This document shows positions 44,610 to 56,842 of a stretch of DNA of 64,000 nucleotides, one piece after another (position 1 is the stretch's first letter; each line of letters opens with the position of its first letter). This DNA is from Diadophis punctatus similis (Eukaryota > Chordata > Lepidosauria > Squamata > Dipsadidae), in the NCBI GenBank assembly GCA_023053685.1, contig JALIGW010000001.1, forward strand, positions 157,499,547-157,563,546, given 5' to 3'. Under the pieces are notes generated by a model that was not told the origin of the DNA, did no database searches, and saw only the letters and a list, made by a program, of their open reading frames with translations. The position numbers were made by a program, and so were the translations under genes.

Positions 44610-45420
44610 TCTTTTTTAAATTTATTTTTATTGCTTTTTAATTAATAACAAAAAGGAGAAAGAACAAGCAGAAAGATAATAATGTTGACATTGTCAAAGA
44701 GAAGGGGAAAGAGAACATATTAAAAAGTACTGTAACAAAAAAGTGAAAAAAGACAACAAAGAGAATAAACATATATGTCTAAACATATTATATAAACATA
44801 GATATGTCATTGTAACAGTAAACAGTTACAACTCTATCTATATATCAATATCATTCAAGTATGAATATACTGTATTTCTAATGCTTTTATATAAGTACCC
44901 TTTTTTCACCTACTGTGTCAGTCCCATATTTCATTACACTTGTCTATACAGTCTACGTCTATAGGCAATTTGCTCCTAAGAAGCAATCAAGTCTTCAATT
45001 CATTGACTAAATGGAGAAATACATTTATCTTTCCAGTGCTGCAATATCAGTCTTTTAGCAATAGTAAGGACACAGAGAATCCATTTATGTTGTCTAGTTG
45101 TCATATTCATGTACTACATATGTAGTTCAAAAGAATATTATCCTCTGAAAAGTTTAGCTTTTGTCACACAATCATATTTATATAACTCACACAACATTCT
45201 CTGAAAACTTGGTAAGTATAGGACATTGTAGAAATATATGTTTTAAAGTTATATCACCAACAAAGTACTGTTTTCTAAAGAAACATAATAGAGTCCACTA
45301 AGTTCTAAATATTATTTTTTGCTCTATAATTTGAGGTCCGTTGACACTCTTGCCATAGAAGTTATGAGACTCTCCTGTTGTCTACACTATATAGGAACCT
45401 CTAATTCTTCTTAACATCTC
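44610..45420 (-). pseudogene. L1 ORF2 C-terminus and 3' end
   Basis: The minus strand shows HIFLQCPILTKFSENV near 45200, matching the L1 'H.fweC..i..FW' block. IAKRLILQHWKDK follows near 45060, matching 'aKrLIaqhWK'. The 3' end at 44610 has AATAAA and an A/T-rich tail. Stops and frameshifts are present. Confidence 0.75.
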
Positions 45421-45469
45421 TCATCAAATTAATTTATTGATAATAAATATTTATATTTATATTTATAAA

Positions 45470-45697
45470 CTAGCAATAGTACTTAGTTTTATATACCACT
45501 TCACAGTGCTTTACAGCATTCTCTAAGCAGTTTACAGAGTTAGCATATTACTTCCCAAAATTTGGGTCCTCACTTTACCAACCTGGGAAGGATGGAAGCC
45601 TGAGTCAACCTTGAGCCGGTCAGGATCGAACTCCTGGCAGTGGGCAGAATCAGCCTGCAATACTGCATTCTAACCATTGTGCCACCATGGCTCTTAA
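45470..45697 (-). mobile_element. Squamate tRNA-derived SINE
   Basis: Antisense copy with TTTTATATACCACTTCACAG, a CCTGGGAAGGATGG centre and GTGCCACCATGGCTC as the decayed head. More diverged than the copy at 31118. Confidence 0.85.
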
Positions 45698-45988
45698 AAA
45701 AACTAATAGTAGTTTTTAGTAGTGAGTGGTGAGCAAGTAGCCAGAGGGAGGGAGAGACAGAGACTTAGCTAGTTGGTTGGTCATCATGGGAGCAGAAGAC
45801 TAGCCTGGATGGCCTTTCTCCACTGGGAATCCTCCTCTTTTGTTTTATCCTGTTTTGCAGACTTCTCTTTGACTCTTATTCAAAGTCATTTTCTCTAGGA
45901 ATCTCATTGCATTTGTACACAAGTGTCTTCCATTTGCTCACAACAAATTTAATGAGGAATTGGGCTGGGAAACAATGACTGGCTTAAA

Positions 45989-46165
45989 GATGCCAGTGTG
46001 GTGAAGTGGTTAAGATGTTGAATTGGCATTGGGGAGCTCTTGGTTAAAGTTCTCCCTCAGTCATGGAAGTTCACTGGGTGATTTTGGGACCCTAATGCTC
46101 TCCATCCTGATCTGTGCCTTCTAACCAGTTCAGTCTTTACGTACTTAAGAGTTTATCCCAATGAA
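45989..46165 (+). mobile_element. Sauria-type SINE, 3'-decayed
   Basis: GCCAGTGTGGTGAAGTGGTT is the tRNA-like head, and TGGGTGATTTTGGGACC is the conserved mid-block shared with 54259-54503. Confidence 0.75.
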
Positions 46166-46880
46166 CTCAGCAGAGCCTAAAAAGCAGTAACAGTTAGTGT
46201 GAAATAAGTATTCAAACTATAATCTAGGTATGGACTACTGGTCCCATCACCTAGTGGTATTATTAGTTTTTTGTTTACTGAGGATTAGGGCAGAGCGCCA
46301 GACTTGTGAAACTAATCTATACAAATTCTGTCTCATACTCAAAATTCACCTCTGAATACTTGCTAAAAAAATTTCATATCAAATCTATATTTTTGGATTT
46401 TAAATCTTGTTTTCTTCTATTGCTCCTCAGGCATTCATTTATAAAGGCCTTAGCTGACAAAAGTTATTTAACATCATTTAAAAACTAGCTATAATCTTAA
46501 TTGCACTAGCACTAAGGAAACAATTACAAAAACGTTACCTTGAATATAGCTTATTAAATCATGTCTCACGATAAAATATCACATTACCTAAATCACCCCT
46601 GGGAATAGAAGACTAGATATCTCCCACTCAATGGAAGGATGGGATATATCTATCATTCTTCCATCAAAACTGATGATTTCCCAGTGTATCATGTTGCAAG
46701 AAGGAACCAAATTGTCCAATAAAGACACCCCAAAGTAACTAAACAAGGTTCCTTTCTATGCACTCTTGATTGTTTTTTAAATGCCAGATATTTATTCTTG
46801 GCATTGTGAACAAATGCTATTCCCTGGTAAGAAGGAAAAGATGGACACAGCTTCCCAATCCCATGTTTGGGAGTTTGGGA
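46166..46880. other. No recognised feature
   Basis: AT-rich noncoding DNA. Confidence 0.5.
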
Positions 46881-46913
46881 GTCCCTTTGGGAGTTGGGCG
46901 GCATACAAATCTA

Positions 46914-46993
<80 letters not shown>

Positions 46994-47053
46994 ATAGATA
47001 AATAGATAAATAGATAAATAGATAAATAGATAAATAGATAAATAGATAAATAA
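46881..47053 (+). repeat. L2-type LINE tip with long AAAT / TAGATAAA microsatellite
   Basis: TTGGGCGGCATACAAATCTATT at 46894-46915 is a LINE 3' tip. It runs into (AAAT)n to about 46996, then (TAGATAAA)n to 47053. The tail probably seeded the microsatellite. Confidence 0.85.
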
Positions 47054-48763
47054 TAGTGTTGAAAGTATGTTGAAAGGTGAATTCCACAAATAAGCTACCT
47101 CACACAGTATGCAGTTGAACTACTCTTTCTTTCCGTCAGAAGTTCCATCTCTTCAAAGTGTCAAAATATGGCCAATCTGCCTCAATGGTGGTTTGGCATG
47201 GCTTGTTAACCACTGTTCTATTCTCCAGATTTTTCATATCTATCGGCTACTGACAGAGTGAGAATTAATCTCACAGAGGTGATGTTTGATCTTTTCCCAG
47301 ACATCAGACATTTAGAAATGAAACCGCAGTTTAAAAATCTAAGTAAAATATTTATTTCGGTACAAAAACAATAAAACCTCATTTGTTTACATATCTGATA
47401 TAAAATGTGCGACTTCTCTCAATGGAAGCCAGAAGAAGAAAGATAGAGCGGAGATTGGAATGCACACATGCATACAAGAACATATCAATCACGTGCTCAG
47501 GAATGAACCATTATATTGAATGGGGATGCTTCTCCCTGCATATACATGTAACAGGCAATAAATCACACCGTGACAGGTACGTTCTTTTGTTTTTCACACA
47601 AGCTTGCTGAACCGCTTTAGAAACTAGAAGTCCAGGCACACTAAATGTGCACAACTTTCATCAGCTTGATAAATACTTGAGTAACAAGTACCATACTCCA
47701 AAGTGGGTAAAACCATCATTTTTGTTTTATCTGGTTTCTTTTAATAGGGTGTATGAGTTACCTGAATGTTTATATTCTCCACCTTGGGTAGAGCTGTACT
47801 CCTTGGCAGACTCTCTGTAAGCCAGTAACTCTAATCAATTCTCAGAGAACCAGCCTAATGTAATTTTGACCAGAAAGGCAAAGCTTTAAATACTGTTCAC
47901 CCATAACTTAGAGGTGACCATGGATAAATCATTCTCTTTTTCAGACAAGCCTAGAAATAGTTTTATCACCTCAAAGAATGTTAGTCTTCAGCAGCAGTAG
48001 TGTGATCAGAGAAGACCTCAGACACAATGATTGAAGTTCAGTGAGATACTTTCTCAGATTTAAAGAATCACGGTTTTATGTCTCTCACTTTAAAACCACA
48101 ATGCTTACATTTGTTAATAAGGCCATCATACTATGTATTACAATTAGAAAGTCCAGGTCCAGCTGCAAGGGAAGACAATGCTATAATTTACAATATGGTT
48201 GAGAGAGCTCTTTATTCCCCCTCTGCTTTATTGAACATTACCTGTGAATGATGCATTACGGATTTTAGTGCTAGAAATATGTGTTTTGGAAAACAGAGTA
48301 TAGTGTTTCGTAAGTTGATTTAAATCAGTTATACCATCTCTCACTGGAATATTCATGAGCTCCAAGGAATAAAAATATATAAATGGAACCAGCTGTTTTA
48401 AATACTTTTGTGCTGGAGATGGGTTTTATTGGGACTTTAATCTGCTTCTTTATATATTATTGTATACCTCTGCAGTAATGGAATGAGCATTGTATAAAAG
48501 CTCTATGCAGGAAGTGCAAGTTAACCAATTCATTTAAGAAAAAAAATCCAGGATTAATTACCTGATGCAGTTCTCATTTCTGAGTTATTGGGTGGGGAAA
48601 AATTTGGGGAGCGGGCACGAAGAGAGGACATTTGAGAAACTCCACATAGAGACTTCCACAGCAGAGCAACCTGTATGGTGCTATCTAGATGTCCACACAA
48701 TAATCTCTCAAGTTCTTCTCATTTACCAAGCTACCCAATTATGGTCAATATAGACATTTAGAA
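47054..48763. other. Repeat-poor noncoding DNA
   Basis: No repeat signature or ORF. 48050-48540 is AT-rich with possible regulatory-type motifs (ATTCATGAG, CAGCTG, TTAATAAGG). Confidence 0.5.
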
Positions 48764-48898
48764 CAGGGCTGTCAAACTCGCGGCCTGTGGACCAGATGCG
48801 TCACGTGCTGGCCACGCCCATGCCCGGTTTAGCGAAGGGGGGAAAAGTTGTGATACGTCATGTGGCGCCGCCGTGACAACGCAAGTTTGACACCCCTG
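48764..48898. mobile_element. hAT-like MITE
   Basis: Ends CAGGGCTGTCAAACTCG and GCAAGTTTGACACCCCTG. Flanks ATTTAGAA at 48756-48763 and 48899-48906 are a perfect 8-bp duplication. 135 bp long. Confidence 0.93.
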
Positions 48899-48906
48899 AT
48901 TTAGAA

Positions 48907-49360
48907 TAAAGTGGAGGTCTCCTATATGAATGGCTGATTCATTAACACAAGTCTACTGCAATATTTCTGTAAGGAAATGATTTTTAATGGAAGGAATATC
49001 CAAAGGAAAGTGAAACAATCCCAACAGAGTTACACTTTATACTAGTGCTGTGTGGTAATTCACATTCAAAGGAGAGAAGCGAATTCAGAGCATTTTGTAC
49101 CTGTTGGCACCTCATTAAATTAAATGTGTCCTTTCCTGAGATGGTAAAGCTACCACCAGGTCAGTCTGGAAAAAGATTGCTTTTTGAAGAAGCTGCTGAC
49201 AGGTGTGATGTGCACATCTGTGCCTCTACTACTACATTCCCTATATATATTCTGTATTCCCCTGGGGGGGTGTTGATTTTCCCCCAAAATAATTCTTCTA
49301 TTCTAAAGCTAAATTATTTTACATTTCCTAAGAAACAAATGTGTTTTTTTCTTGTGTAAT
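48907..49360. other. No recognised feature
   Basis: The 104-codon ORF at 49045-49359 has no recognisable domain. Confidence 0.45.
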
Positions 49361-49437
49361 TTCTTTTTCTTTCTTTTTTTCTCTTTCCTTCCTTCCTTCC
49401 TTCCTTCCTTCCTTCCTTCCTTCCTTCCTTCCTTCCT

Positions 49438-49488
<51 letters not shown>
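49361..49488. repeat. (TTCC)n(TTTC)n microsatellite
   Basis: TTCC units occupy about 49386-49438 and TTTC units 49438-49487. Confidence 0.97.
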
Positions 49489-50493
49489 GGAAAGCAGGTA
49501 ATCCTAAATTTCGATAAATCTTCAGCTACTCTAAATGTACATATACAGCTAAATGTAAATATACAGCTGTGGCAGTAAATTTTGCGATCACTGCTACTTG
49601 TTATTTATAAGACATAGAATCAATCACATATCTAAATGGTCTAAACAAAGACTGTATTTCAATAGGTTGCCTTGATTTTACTTTTTGCAATGCCTAGTAT
49701 GTGTTATTCTTCTAAAAATAATTATTTTAGCAAAAAATGTACAAAAGCTACTAGGCAATACAATGAAAGTAGGTTTCTTATAAATAAGGAGACACGGAGA
49801 ATTTCTAGCAGTAAAGTATTTCTGTCATTTTTCAGAATTTCTTTCCAGGAAAGAATATATTAAGAGAAATTAACCTAGTCTACATGTCATTTGCAATCAA
49901 ACACTTTCATAGGCTGGGTGTCTTTAGAAGAACTAGTTCATTTCAACTTAAAAAGAGATAATGATTTGGATTCAACTTAAACACACTTGTGAAATTCATT
50001 AAGATATTTCTAACTGACAGAAGTGGAAATAATTTTAATGGGACTAGTTTTGGATTAAAAAAGATTCTATATCCAACTCAGTCATTGATATTCAATGAAA
50101 TCAGAGATTTGTTACTGAGGAAATGGCCAGTGCATTGGACTTTAAACAAAAAACACTAGTTAGATATCCTTTGCATTTTGTGCAGATAGCTATTGCTCCA
50201 CATAGTGTATGTAATCTGCTAAAAAGATGGAAGGAGGGGATCAAAACTGGTTAGGACAACATTTTTAATCATCAGAATTTCCGACAAATTTAGCTTCAGA
50301 AGAAACTAGTCTTTTCTTTTATCAGGTCTACAACAACATTTCCACATATGTTTGGGAAATCAAGACACTAGTTGTGCTCACTTCAACTCCCAGCTAGTGC
50401 AGACCTCCCACTGAAGAAAATCTCCCACTGAAGGAAGGTGATCCATATTTGAAAGAGCTAAACCTGGGAAGGAGTGGAATGATATATGCAAGG
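49489..50493. other. No recognised feature
   Basis: AT-rich noncoding DNA. Confidence 0.5.
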
Positions 50494-50778
50494 CAGTGGT
50501 GAAATCCAAATTTTTTTACTACTGGTTCTGTGGCCGTGGCTTGGTGGACGTGGTGTGGCTTGGTGGGCGTGGCTTGGTGGGCGTGGCAGGGGAAGGATAC
50601 TGCAAAATCCCCATTCCCTCCCCACTCCTGGGGGAAGGATATTGCAAAATCTCCATTCCCACCCCACTCTGGGGCCAGCCAAACTACTCAAAATTTCCAC
50701 TACCAGTTCTCCGAACTACTCAAAATTTCCACTACCAGTTTTCCAGAACCTGTCAGAACCTGCTGGATTTCACCCCTG
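50494..50778 (-). mobile_element. hAT-like MITE with internal tandem duplications
   Basis: Ends CAGTGGTGAAATCCAAAT and GCTGGATTTCACCCCTG. GGCTTGGTGGGCGTGG-type units are tandem near 50534-50590, and a CTACTCAAAATTTCCACTACC block occurs twice near 50683-50735. No clean 8-bp duplication was found. Related to 36010-36284. The four overlapping ORFs of 80-128 codons here come from the element. Confidence 0.75.
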
Positions 50779-51476
50779 GTAAGGGCATCATTTCTCTTAC
50801 CTCAAAAAAATTTCAGAACTTTTTCCCTTCTCCTCTAAGTTCACCAAAACAATCTGTAGAGGAAAAGGTCTCTCTAACTTAAATAAAAGTAAAGATCCTT
50901 CAAATCAAGTATGATTTCCAGTGACCACACAGACACAGCTATGTAGGTTTCTTGATAATATTCCAGAAATTATTGCTTTTTTCCAGGAACTTCCAAATCC
51001 TGCCATGCTACCTCATTGGGAGTAAAGAGGTGTCCTGCAATGCGAAGGACAGTAAAAAAAAAAAAACCACCTGGACAGGAGTACATCCTTTCAGCAGAGT
51101 CATCTAAGGCATAATGATGGTCATCCCAGCTAATGCAAGCAGGCAACTACTTTAGGAAAGAGAAGCAGAGGATGACCAACAAGGTGAATTGACTCAGTTA
51201 TGGTGGGAATGAATGCATTGTTGGAAGACCTGAAAGACTAGGCTGGGGACAAATCTTCCTGGAGAAAATCACTGTTGTTACTAAGAAACAACACTGTCTT
51301 GATGGCACATAGTCAATCAATTTTCCAGGATGGTTTTTCAGCTTCCAGTCTAATCTACAGTCCACTTAGCTGACAGTCTCTCCCCCAAATACTAACCAGA
51401 TATGGCCCTGCTTAGTTTCTTGGCTAAACAAGGCTGGCCAGATGCTACCATCTGCTCAGGTCTTCCTTTAATAACT
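50779..51476. other. No recognised feature
   Basis: Noncoding. A12 run at 51054-51065. Confidence 0.5.
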
Positions 51477-51481
51477 GAACC

Positions 51482-51745
51482 TGTGGCGTCCTCGTGGCTA
51501 CGCCGCTGATCCGCATATATGCCGACGATTCCCCATTGGCTGAATTGCATCAGCCTTTTCGGTGGGAGAATGAGGTCATGCGATTGGATGATCCATCTGA
51601 CAGCTGCTATATAAAGAGCTGTCTGACAGAAGTTGTTGCCGATTCCGGAGTTGCCCTGTTATTTCTGTTAGCTGTTAGCCGAATAAAGATTTATGTTGGT
51701 AACCTGTCTTGCCTCAGTTCCTTGCCACCCTAGTTCTCCCGAACA
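51482..51745 (+). repeat. Gypsy-type LTR, plus orientation
   Basis: Starts TGTGGCGTCCTCG and ends CTCCCGAACA. TATATAAA lies at 51608-51615 and AATAAA at 51682-51687. A 79-codon ORF (51494-51733) spans it and has a counterpart in the other LTR. Confidence 0.85.
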
Positions 51746-51754
51746 GAACGCTGG

Positions 51755-51863
51755 ACAGCTCTGTACAATCATTCACCTGCAGGAAGCACTCAAAGCATTC
51801 CATGTATGAGTCCCATGCCTCGGTTGCCGGATTAAATGGAGCAAACGTAGCCGGTGCAGCCAT
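51755..51863 (-). pseudogene. N-terminal fragment of a Ty3/Gypsy gag
   Basis: About 36 codons on the minus strand start at ATG 51863-51861 with MAAPATFAPFNP and contain EAWDSYMECFECFLQ. This resembles the start of Gypsy gag proteins in vertebrates ('..W..Y.eRfe.fl.aN'). The frame is cut where it meets the 9-mer GAACGCTGG (51746-51754) and the plus-strand LTR. It lies downstream of the minus-strand LTR and a 157-bp leader (51864-52020). Confidence 0.75.
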
Positions 51864-52020
51864 CCTTAAAAGGACAGGCGGTTGAGGAGATTGCCCTTAA
51901 CACGACATATCGTCGCCCATGACTAAAAGCAGCGTTCAGCTCAACGTGCCTCACCTCTGATTAGTGACTTAGCTAATCCTGTTATCTCAGCCCTACATCC
52001 CACCCTCGTTGCCAGCGTTC

Positions 52021-52294
52021 TGTTTGGGAGAACTAGGGTGGCAAGGAACTGAGGTGAGACAGGTTACCCACATAAGCCTTTATTCGGATAATAGCTAACA
52101 GTAATAACAGGGCAACTCCGGAACCGGCAACAACAACTTCTGTCAGACAGCTTTTTATACAGCAGCTGTCAGACGGCTCGTCCAATCGCATGACCTCATT
52201 CTCCCACCAAAAAGGCTGATGCAATTCAGCCAATGGGAAAAGCTTCTGCATTGGCATATGCGCGGATCAGCAGCGTAGCCATGAGGACACAACA
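52021..52294 (-). repeat. Gypsy-type LTR, minus orientation
   Basis: Read on the minus strand it starts TGTTGTGTCCTCATGG and ends TCTCCCAAACA. It has TGTATAAAAAG as TATA region and AATAAAG as poly(A) signal. GAACGC and a TGG-starting primer-binding site candidate follow at 52020-51995. A 74-codon ORF at 52033-52257 parallels that of the other LTR. Confidence 0.85.
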
Positions 52295-52299
52295 GAACC

Positions 52300-54258
52300 C
52301 AAATGAATTGCTTCTAAGCAGAACAATGAACAACAAGATTAAATTTCTCTGAATAATCTAACCGTATTCACTCAATATACCCCACTGATTTCTGAGACAC
52401 TTCCTTGCCATTAAGAGTGTTTATGACTATGTCTTTTATCCATTATTTAGTTGTTTGAATTTACAAGTTGTTACACTCCTCTGGAAGAAGATCATCAGAA
52501 GTGGTTGAGATCTCTTACCAAGTAGGTTGGTTTACAAGTTGAACATCGATGAATGCGCAATTTCAATATTCTACTAGGCAGCCAAGACCACATTCCAGGG
52601 AAGAGCTGATCCTTTAGCCTCTGCAGGGCTCAAAATTTCACATTTATTTCCTCAGGTTCCTATGACTGTATTCTTCTATGGCACACTAAAAAAAAACTAC
52701 CCCCTGTTCTTTGCTCCATTCCACAGTCATTTTAGGGAATATCAGCTTGAAGAAAGATGACCTATATCTGAGTATTAGAAAGCTAAAAACAAAGCCCAGC
52801 TCTCAAGAGCATTTGTGTAACAATTACTTCCTTGGGAGACAGAAGAGCTACTTGGAATGGTGCATCGCAACAACCAATCACCAGCTAGGGATGCAATTTC
52901 CAAAATTGGCAGGGAAAGTTGGAGGCTATGAAATCTCATCTCAAATGTAATACTTTGAACAGAAATTGCCTTAAAAGTAGAAATCTACAGCTTGTGCTTC
53001 CCCTCCCTAGCCTTGGATGCATATCTGAGACACCCTTCAAAACCCGATGCTGAATTACAGCTTTTAAAGAAGGAGGGAAATGTCACACCCATAGAAAGTG
53101 CTCACAGTAACCAAATTCAATACAAAGGATTCTGTTTATGGGTAAATTTAATTACATCAATCTAATTTTTGTCCTGGTTCCACCCACTTCTTTATCTTGC
53201 CCCCAGATACTTTCTAAAGTACAGTTGATGGAATGCAAATGAATAAATGCCATGCCACCATTAAAACATCACAACTTTAAGTGCTATTATATAGTCAGAT
53301 GTTTCATTGCAAAACTTGTTCCAATATGAAACCAGTAATTCTTTGTTTTCAATGATGCTTACAGTATATGTGTCACAGCAGGAAATATGGCAGAAGACAC
53401 CTTCCTTTTTATGGGAAAAGGGAGGTGCTCTTTATGTTTAATTATTATATTAATTGTAATTAGTTGTTACAAATTACAGATCTACCACCCTGTTAATCAG
53501 AGTTCTTTCCCATTTGCTTAGTCTCTAAATTCCTATACTTTCTTAGGTGGGATAAGCTATGCTTAATGTAATGGAACTATTGTTAAATAATTGTTAAGGT
53601 GATTAAATACTATTATAGCCTTGCCAGCTGTACACAAAAGCTGTTTTTTGTCAAGCAACAGTCATAGAAGCTTCCCACAACCATAAATGTTTCTGGCATC
53701 CTGGCCATGTTGAATGCCATTGAATAAAACAGAGAGGCCATCAAACATGTAATGAGAACTGTTGATAAGGAACTGCTTGTTTGTGAGAATGATCTGTGAT
53801 CAAAACCAGGACTTCTCCACAGGAACATCACTTCTCACTATGGAAGACAAGCTTCAGAACCAACATGAATTCATATAAAAGCAAATGTACAGCACCTCAA
53901 GAACATTAACTGTGGTTACCTTTTTAAAACCTTATAATTACAATGGCAAAATTATCAACACACACATCAAAGAATCATCTTTTGGGTTTAGTTTTGTTTT
54001 TGGTAAGCAAGGGTGTTGTCTCTCTGGCATTCAAACTTCAAACACAGACCTATTGAATTATTTATAACCATAGTCACTCTGTGTGTGAGATCAGTGCACT
54101 GTGAGTTTTCTGGAGGCACTTAATATGGGGAAACCATCTGGTAAGGAGATCTCAGTGGGCTTCCAGATGTGTGGACTACAACTCCCAGAAATTCCCAGTT
54201 AACAAAGATATTGCTGAGAACGTTGGGAGCAGAAATATGATATGAAGGGCAATCTCGA
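52300..54258. other. No recognised feature
   Basis: Noncoding, repeat-poor by eye. Only short ORFs. Confidence 0.5.
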
Positions 54259-54503
54259 GAGCCAGTTTGGCCCAGTGCTTAAGGTGCCAGGCTAGAAAGC
54301 AGGAGACCATGAGTTTTAGTTCCATCTTAGTTATGAAAGCCAACTGGGTGATTTTGGGGCCAGTCGTTCTCTCTGAGCCAAACCCACCTCAGGGTTTTGT
54401 TGTAGGGACAATAGGAGGAGGAAGGTGTGCTGGATATGTTTGCTGCCTTGAGTTGTTTGTAAAAATAATAAAGGCGGGATACAAATAAAATAAAATAAAT
54501 AAA
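54259..54503 (+). mobile_element. Sauria-type SINE
   Basis: GAGCCAGTTTGGCCCAGTGC is the tRNA-like head and AACTGGGTGATTTTGGGGCC the mid-block. GGCGGGATACAAATAAAATA forms the LINE-derived 3' tail and A-rich end. Confidence 0.9.
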
Positions 54504-54845
54504 CCAATTGAAGGCTATATTTTACTGATAATGGAAACCTGTACTGAGCAGATATTGCTAACTTATGATTCCCACCATATTTAATCATTGGCCAAGCTGG
54601 TTGTAGCTGTTGGTCTAGGGACAGTCAGAAATTCCTACCCTTTGTATTATGCCTAGTTATGTGAGTCAGTGCTTTGTGCAAAGCCATTACTTTTATCCAT
54701 ACTTTAGTCTTCATTTATTTGGTAATGATCTATGAACCTCACAACATCAGAAACCTATAATGAAGATATATGTGTTGCTAATCTGAGGCCAATGTCCAGA
54801 TTTAGAAAACACATTGAAAATATCTTGCGATGATTTTTTTCGTAT

Positions 54846-54846
<1 letters not shown>
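54504..54846. other. No recognised feature
   Basis: Noncoding. Confidence 0.5.

Positions 54847-54933
<87 letters not shown>
54847..54933. repeat. (CT)n microsatellite
   Basis: 87 bp of CT dinucleotides with one interruption (TCCT near 54893). The Arg/Glu-rich minus-strand ORF is an artefact. Confidence 0.97.
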
Positions 54934-54938
<5 letters not shown>

Positions 54939-56600
54939 TGCTTATTCATATTTGCACAGGCTAAAGTGAACTACTCAGACAAAGACTTGCAAAACGTTCA
55001 CTATGAAAGGTGAATTCTTACAACATTAAACACAGCACTTAAAGCCTCCTACACTGCTCAGAAGAACTTTTCAACCTTTTCTTTTAACCTAACTAAAAAG
55101 ACAGCAAAGTAATGTTAATCCTCTTGTTTAGAGTTACACCCATAGGAGAAAAAGAATTCACAGATCAAGATCAAATCCAAGCACTGAAGGGAATTATTTA
55201 GCAACGTTTAGGATGGCACCCTATAATTACTGTCAGTGTTATAGACCTGGATTTTCAGTATGGTTTTTGTTACGAGACAAAATGTAGGCTCCCTCATTTA
55301 TTTTCTTCTTGGCCCCGCTTCCTGGTTTCATTTTAAATCTCCATCTTTCAGTTTTCAAGTTAGAGTTTAATAACAATAAGGAGTAATTATTTACCAAGCA
55401 CTTTATCACAGCGGTCAGAGTGCCATAAAAGTATTTGCAAAATACAATAGAATAAAATTAAAGCAACATGAGAAACCATGCAAGGGTTTAAAATATAACT
55501 AAAAAAATAAAGCTTTCAGCACCACAGCACTTGCACTATAAAGGCACCTTCAATTATTTCCCTATTTCTTTTAACCCTGGGAGAATAGCAAAGGTGGGGC
55601 GCATCTCGGTGAGTCAGGGAAAGTCTTTGAAGCATTCATCTGCATCCTTTCCAGTAGTTCCTATTTATCAGGGAGCAGATTTTTTTTTCTCCTTTTTTTA
55701 AATACCTGACTCTAGTAAAACACTGTTTCTATTTTGCTTTAGGGGAATATAAGGCATTTAAAGACACAAAAAGAGGCACTGGCAACCTGGTACCCTCTAG
55801 AAGTTTTGGATTACAGTGCCAATAATTTCTCACCTTTGACCCTACTATTATGGGGATGAATAAGTATTAAATTTCAAAACATCCAGAGGGCACCATATAA
55901 CCCTAATGGAAGATTCTCTAAGACGGGGAACCTATTAAAACTGATGCTTAAAATGATGTTATAACCTTTTTTTTTCAAGAACAAAAAAAATGCCTCCTCA
56001 AAAATCCAGGAAAGAAATTTAAATTCCAGTTTTGCACATCTGTGTGATATGTCCCATCCACTACGATCCCCATCCAACCTCTAAACATTAATTGTGACCT
56101 TGACCTCCCCTTCTGTACTTACCAGCTATGAAATTGAACTTCTACCAATCTATAAAAGAAACTATCAAAGTAATTTCTTTTCTTGGTTTTCAGCCTGACA
56201 TCATGAATTCCAGATATTGACAAGCATCAGGAGAGTATGATCTTATGGTTGTTGACCTGCTACAAACTTTAGAGTACTACTATAAAAAGCAATGTTAAAA
56301 GGAAGCTAGAAGTTGATGAGAGGAAGTTCTTGGGTATCCTTTTTTCTCTCCCATTCCAGCATCTTTGACCAAGAGACTAAGAAGAGTGTCAGTAACCAAG
56401 GTTAATATAAAAAGGACTGACTGGAAGGTGAAAGCTAATCAGAATACCAGGAAGCTTATTTTGCATAGTCTTCCCATCTGTGAGAGACAGAAAGGGAGAA
56501 ACCGCAATCCAAAACTAAGCAGGGGGGATTAATTCCCTATAGAATCTTCCTGTCAACTTGCTGGAGAAAGGGATCATTGTACACCTCTCCAGTGCATCGC
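54934..56600. other. No recognised feature
   Basis: AT-rich noncoding DNA. Confidence 0.5.
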
Positions 56601-56608
56601 ACCACAAA

Positions 56609-56834
56609 CAGAGGTGGAATTCAGCAGGTTCTGGAGAACCGGTAGTGGAAATTTTGAGTAGTTCGTAGAACCGGTAAATACCACCACTGACTGGCCCCGC
56701 CCCCATCTATTCTCTGCCTCCCGAGTCCCAGCTGATCGGGAGGAAATGGAGACTTTGCAGTATCCTTCCCCTGCCACACCCACCAAGCCACGCCCACAGA
56801 ACCGATAGTTTAAAAAAATTGAATCCCACCACTG
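56609..56834. mobile_element. hAT-like MITE
   Basis: Ends CAGAGGTGGAATTCAGC and GAATCCCACCACTG. Flanks ACCACAAA at 56601-56608 and 56835-56842 are a perfect 8-bp duplication. Closely matches 36010-36284. Confidence 0.93.
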
Positions 56835-56842
56835 ACCACAAA

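Larger units (their letters stand above)
51482..52294. mobile_element. Gypsy-type insert with two inverted LTRs
   Basis: A plus-strand LTR (51482-51745) and a minus-strand LTR (52021-52294) face each other across 275 bp. The whole unit is flanked by GAACC at 51477-51481 and 52295-52299, a perfect 5-bp duplication. Both outer ends are therefore U3 ends, unlike a normal provirus with U3 at one end and U5 at the other. The interior is the leader and first codons of gag read from the minus-strand LTR. Hand comparison gives about 9-10% substitutions between the LTRs plus small indels, so it is not recent. Confidence 0.85.

Noticed and set aside
50486..50882. Overlapping ORFs of 98-128 codons
   Set aside because: They arise from tandem GGTGGGCGTGG units in the MITE at 50494-50778.
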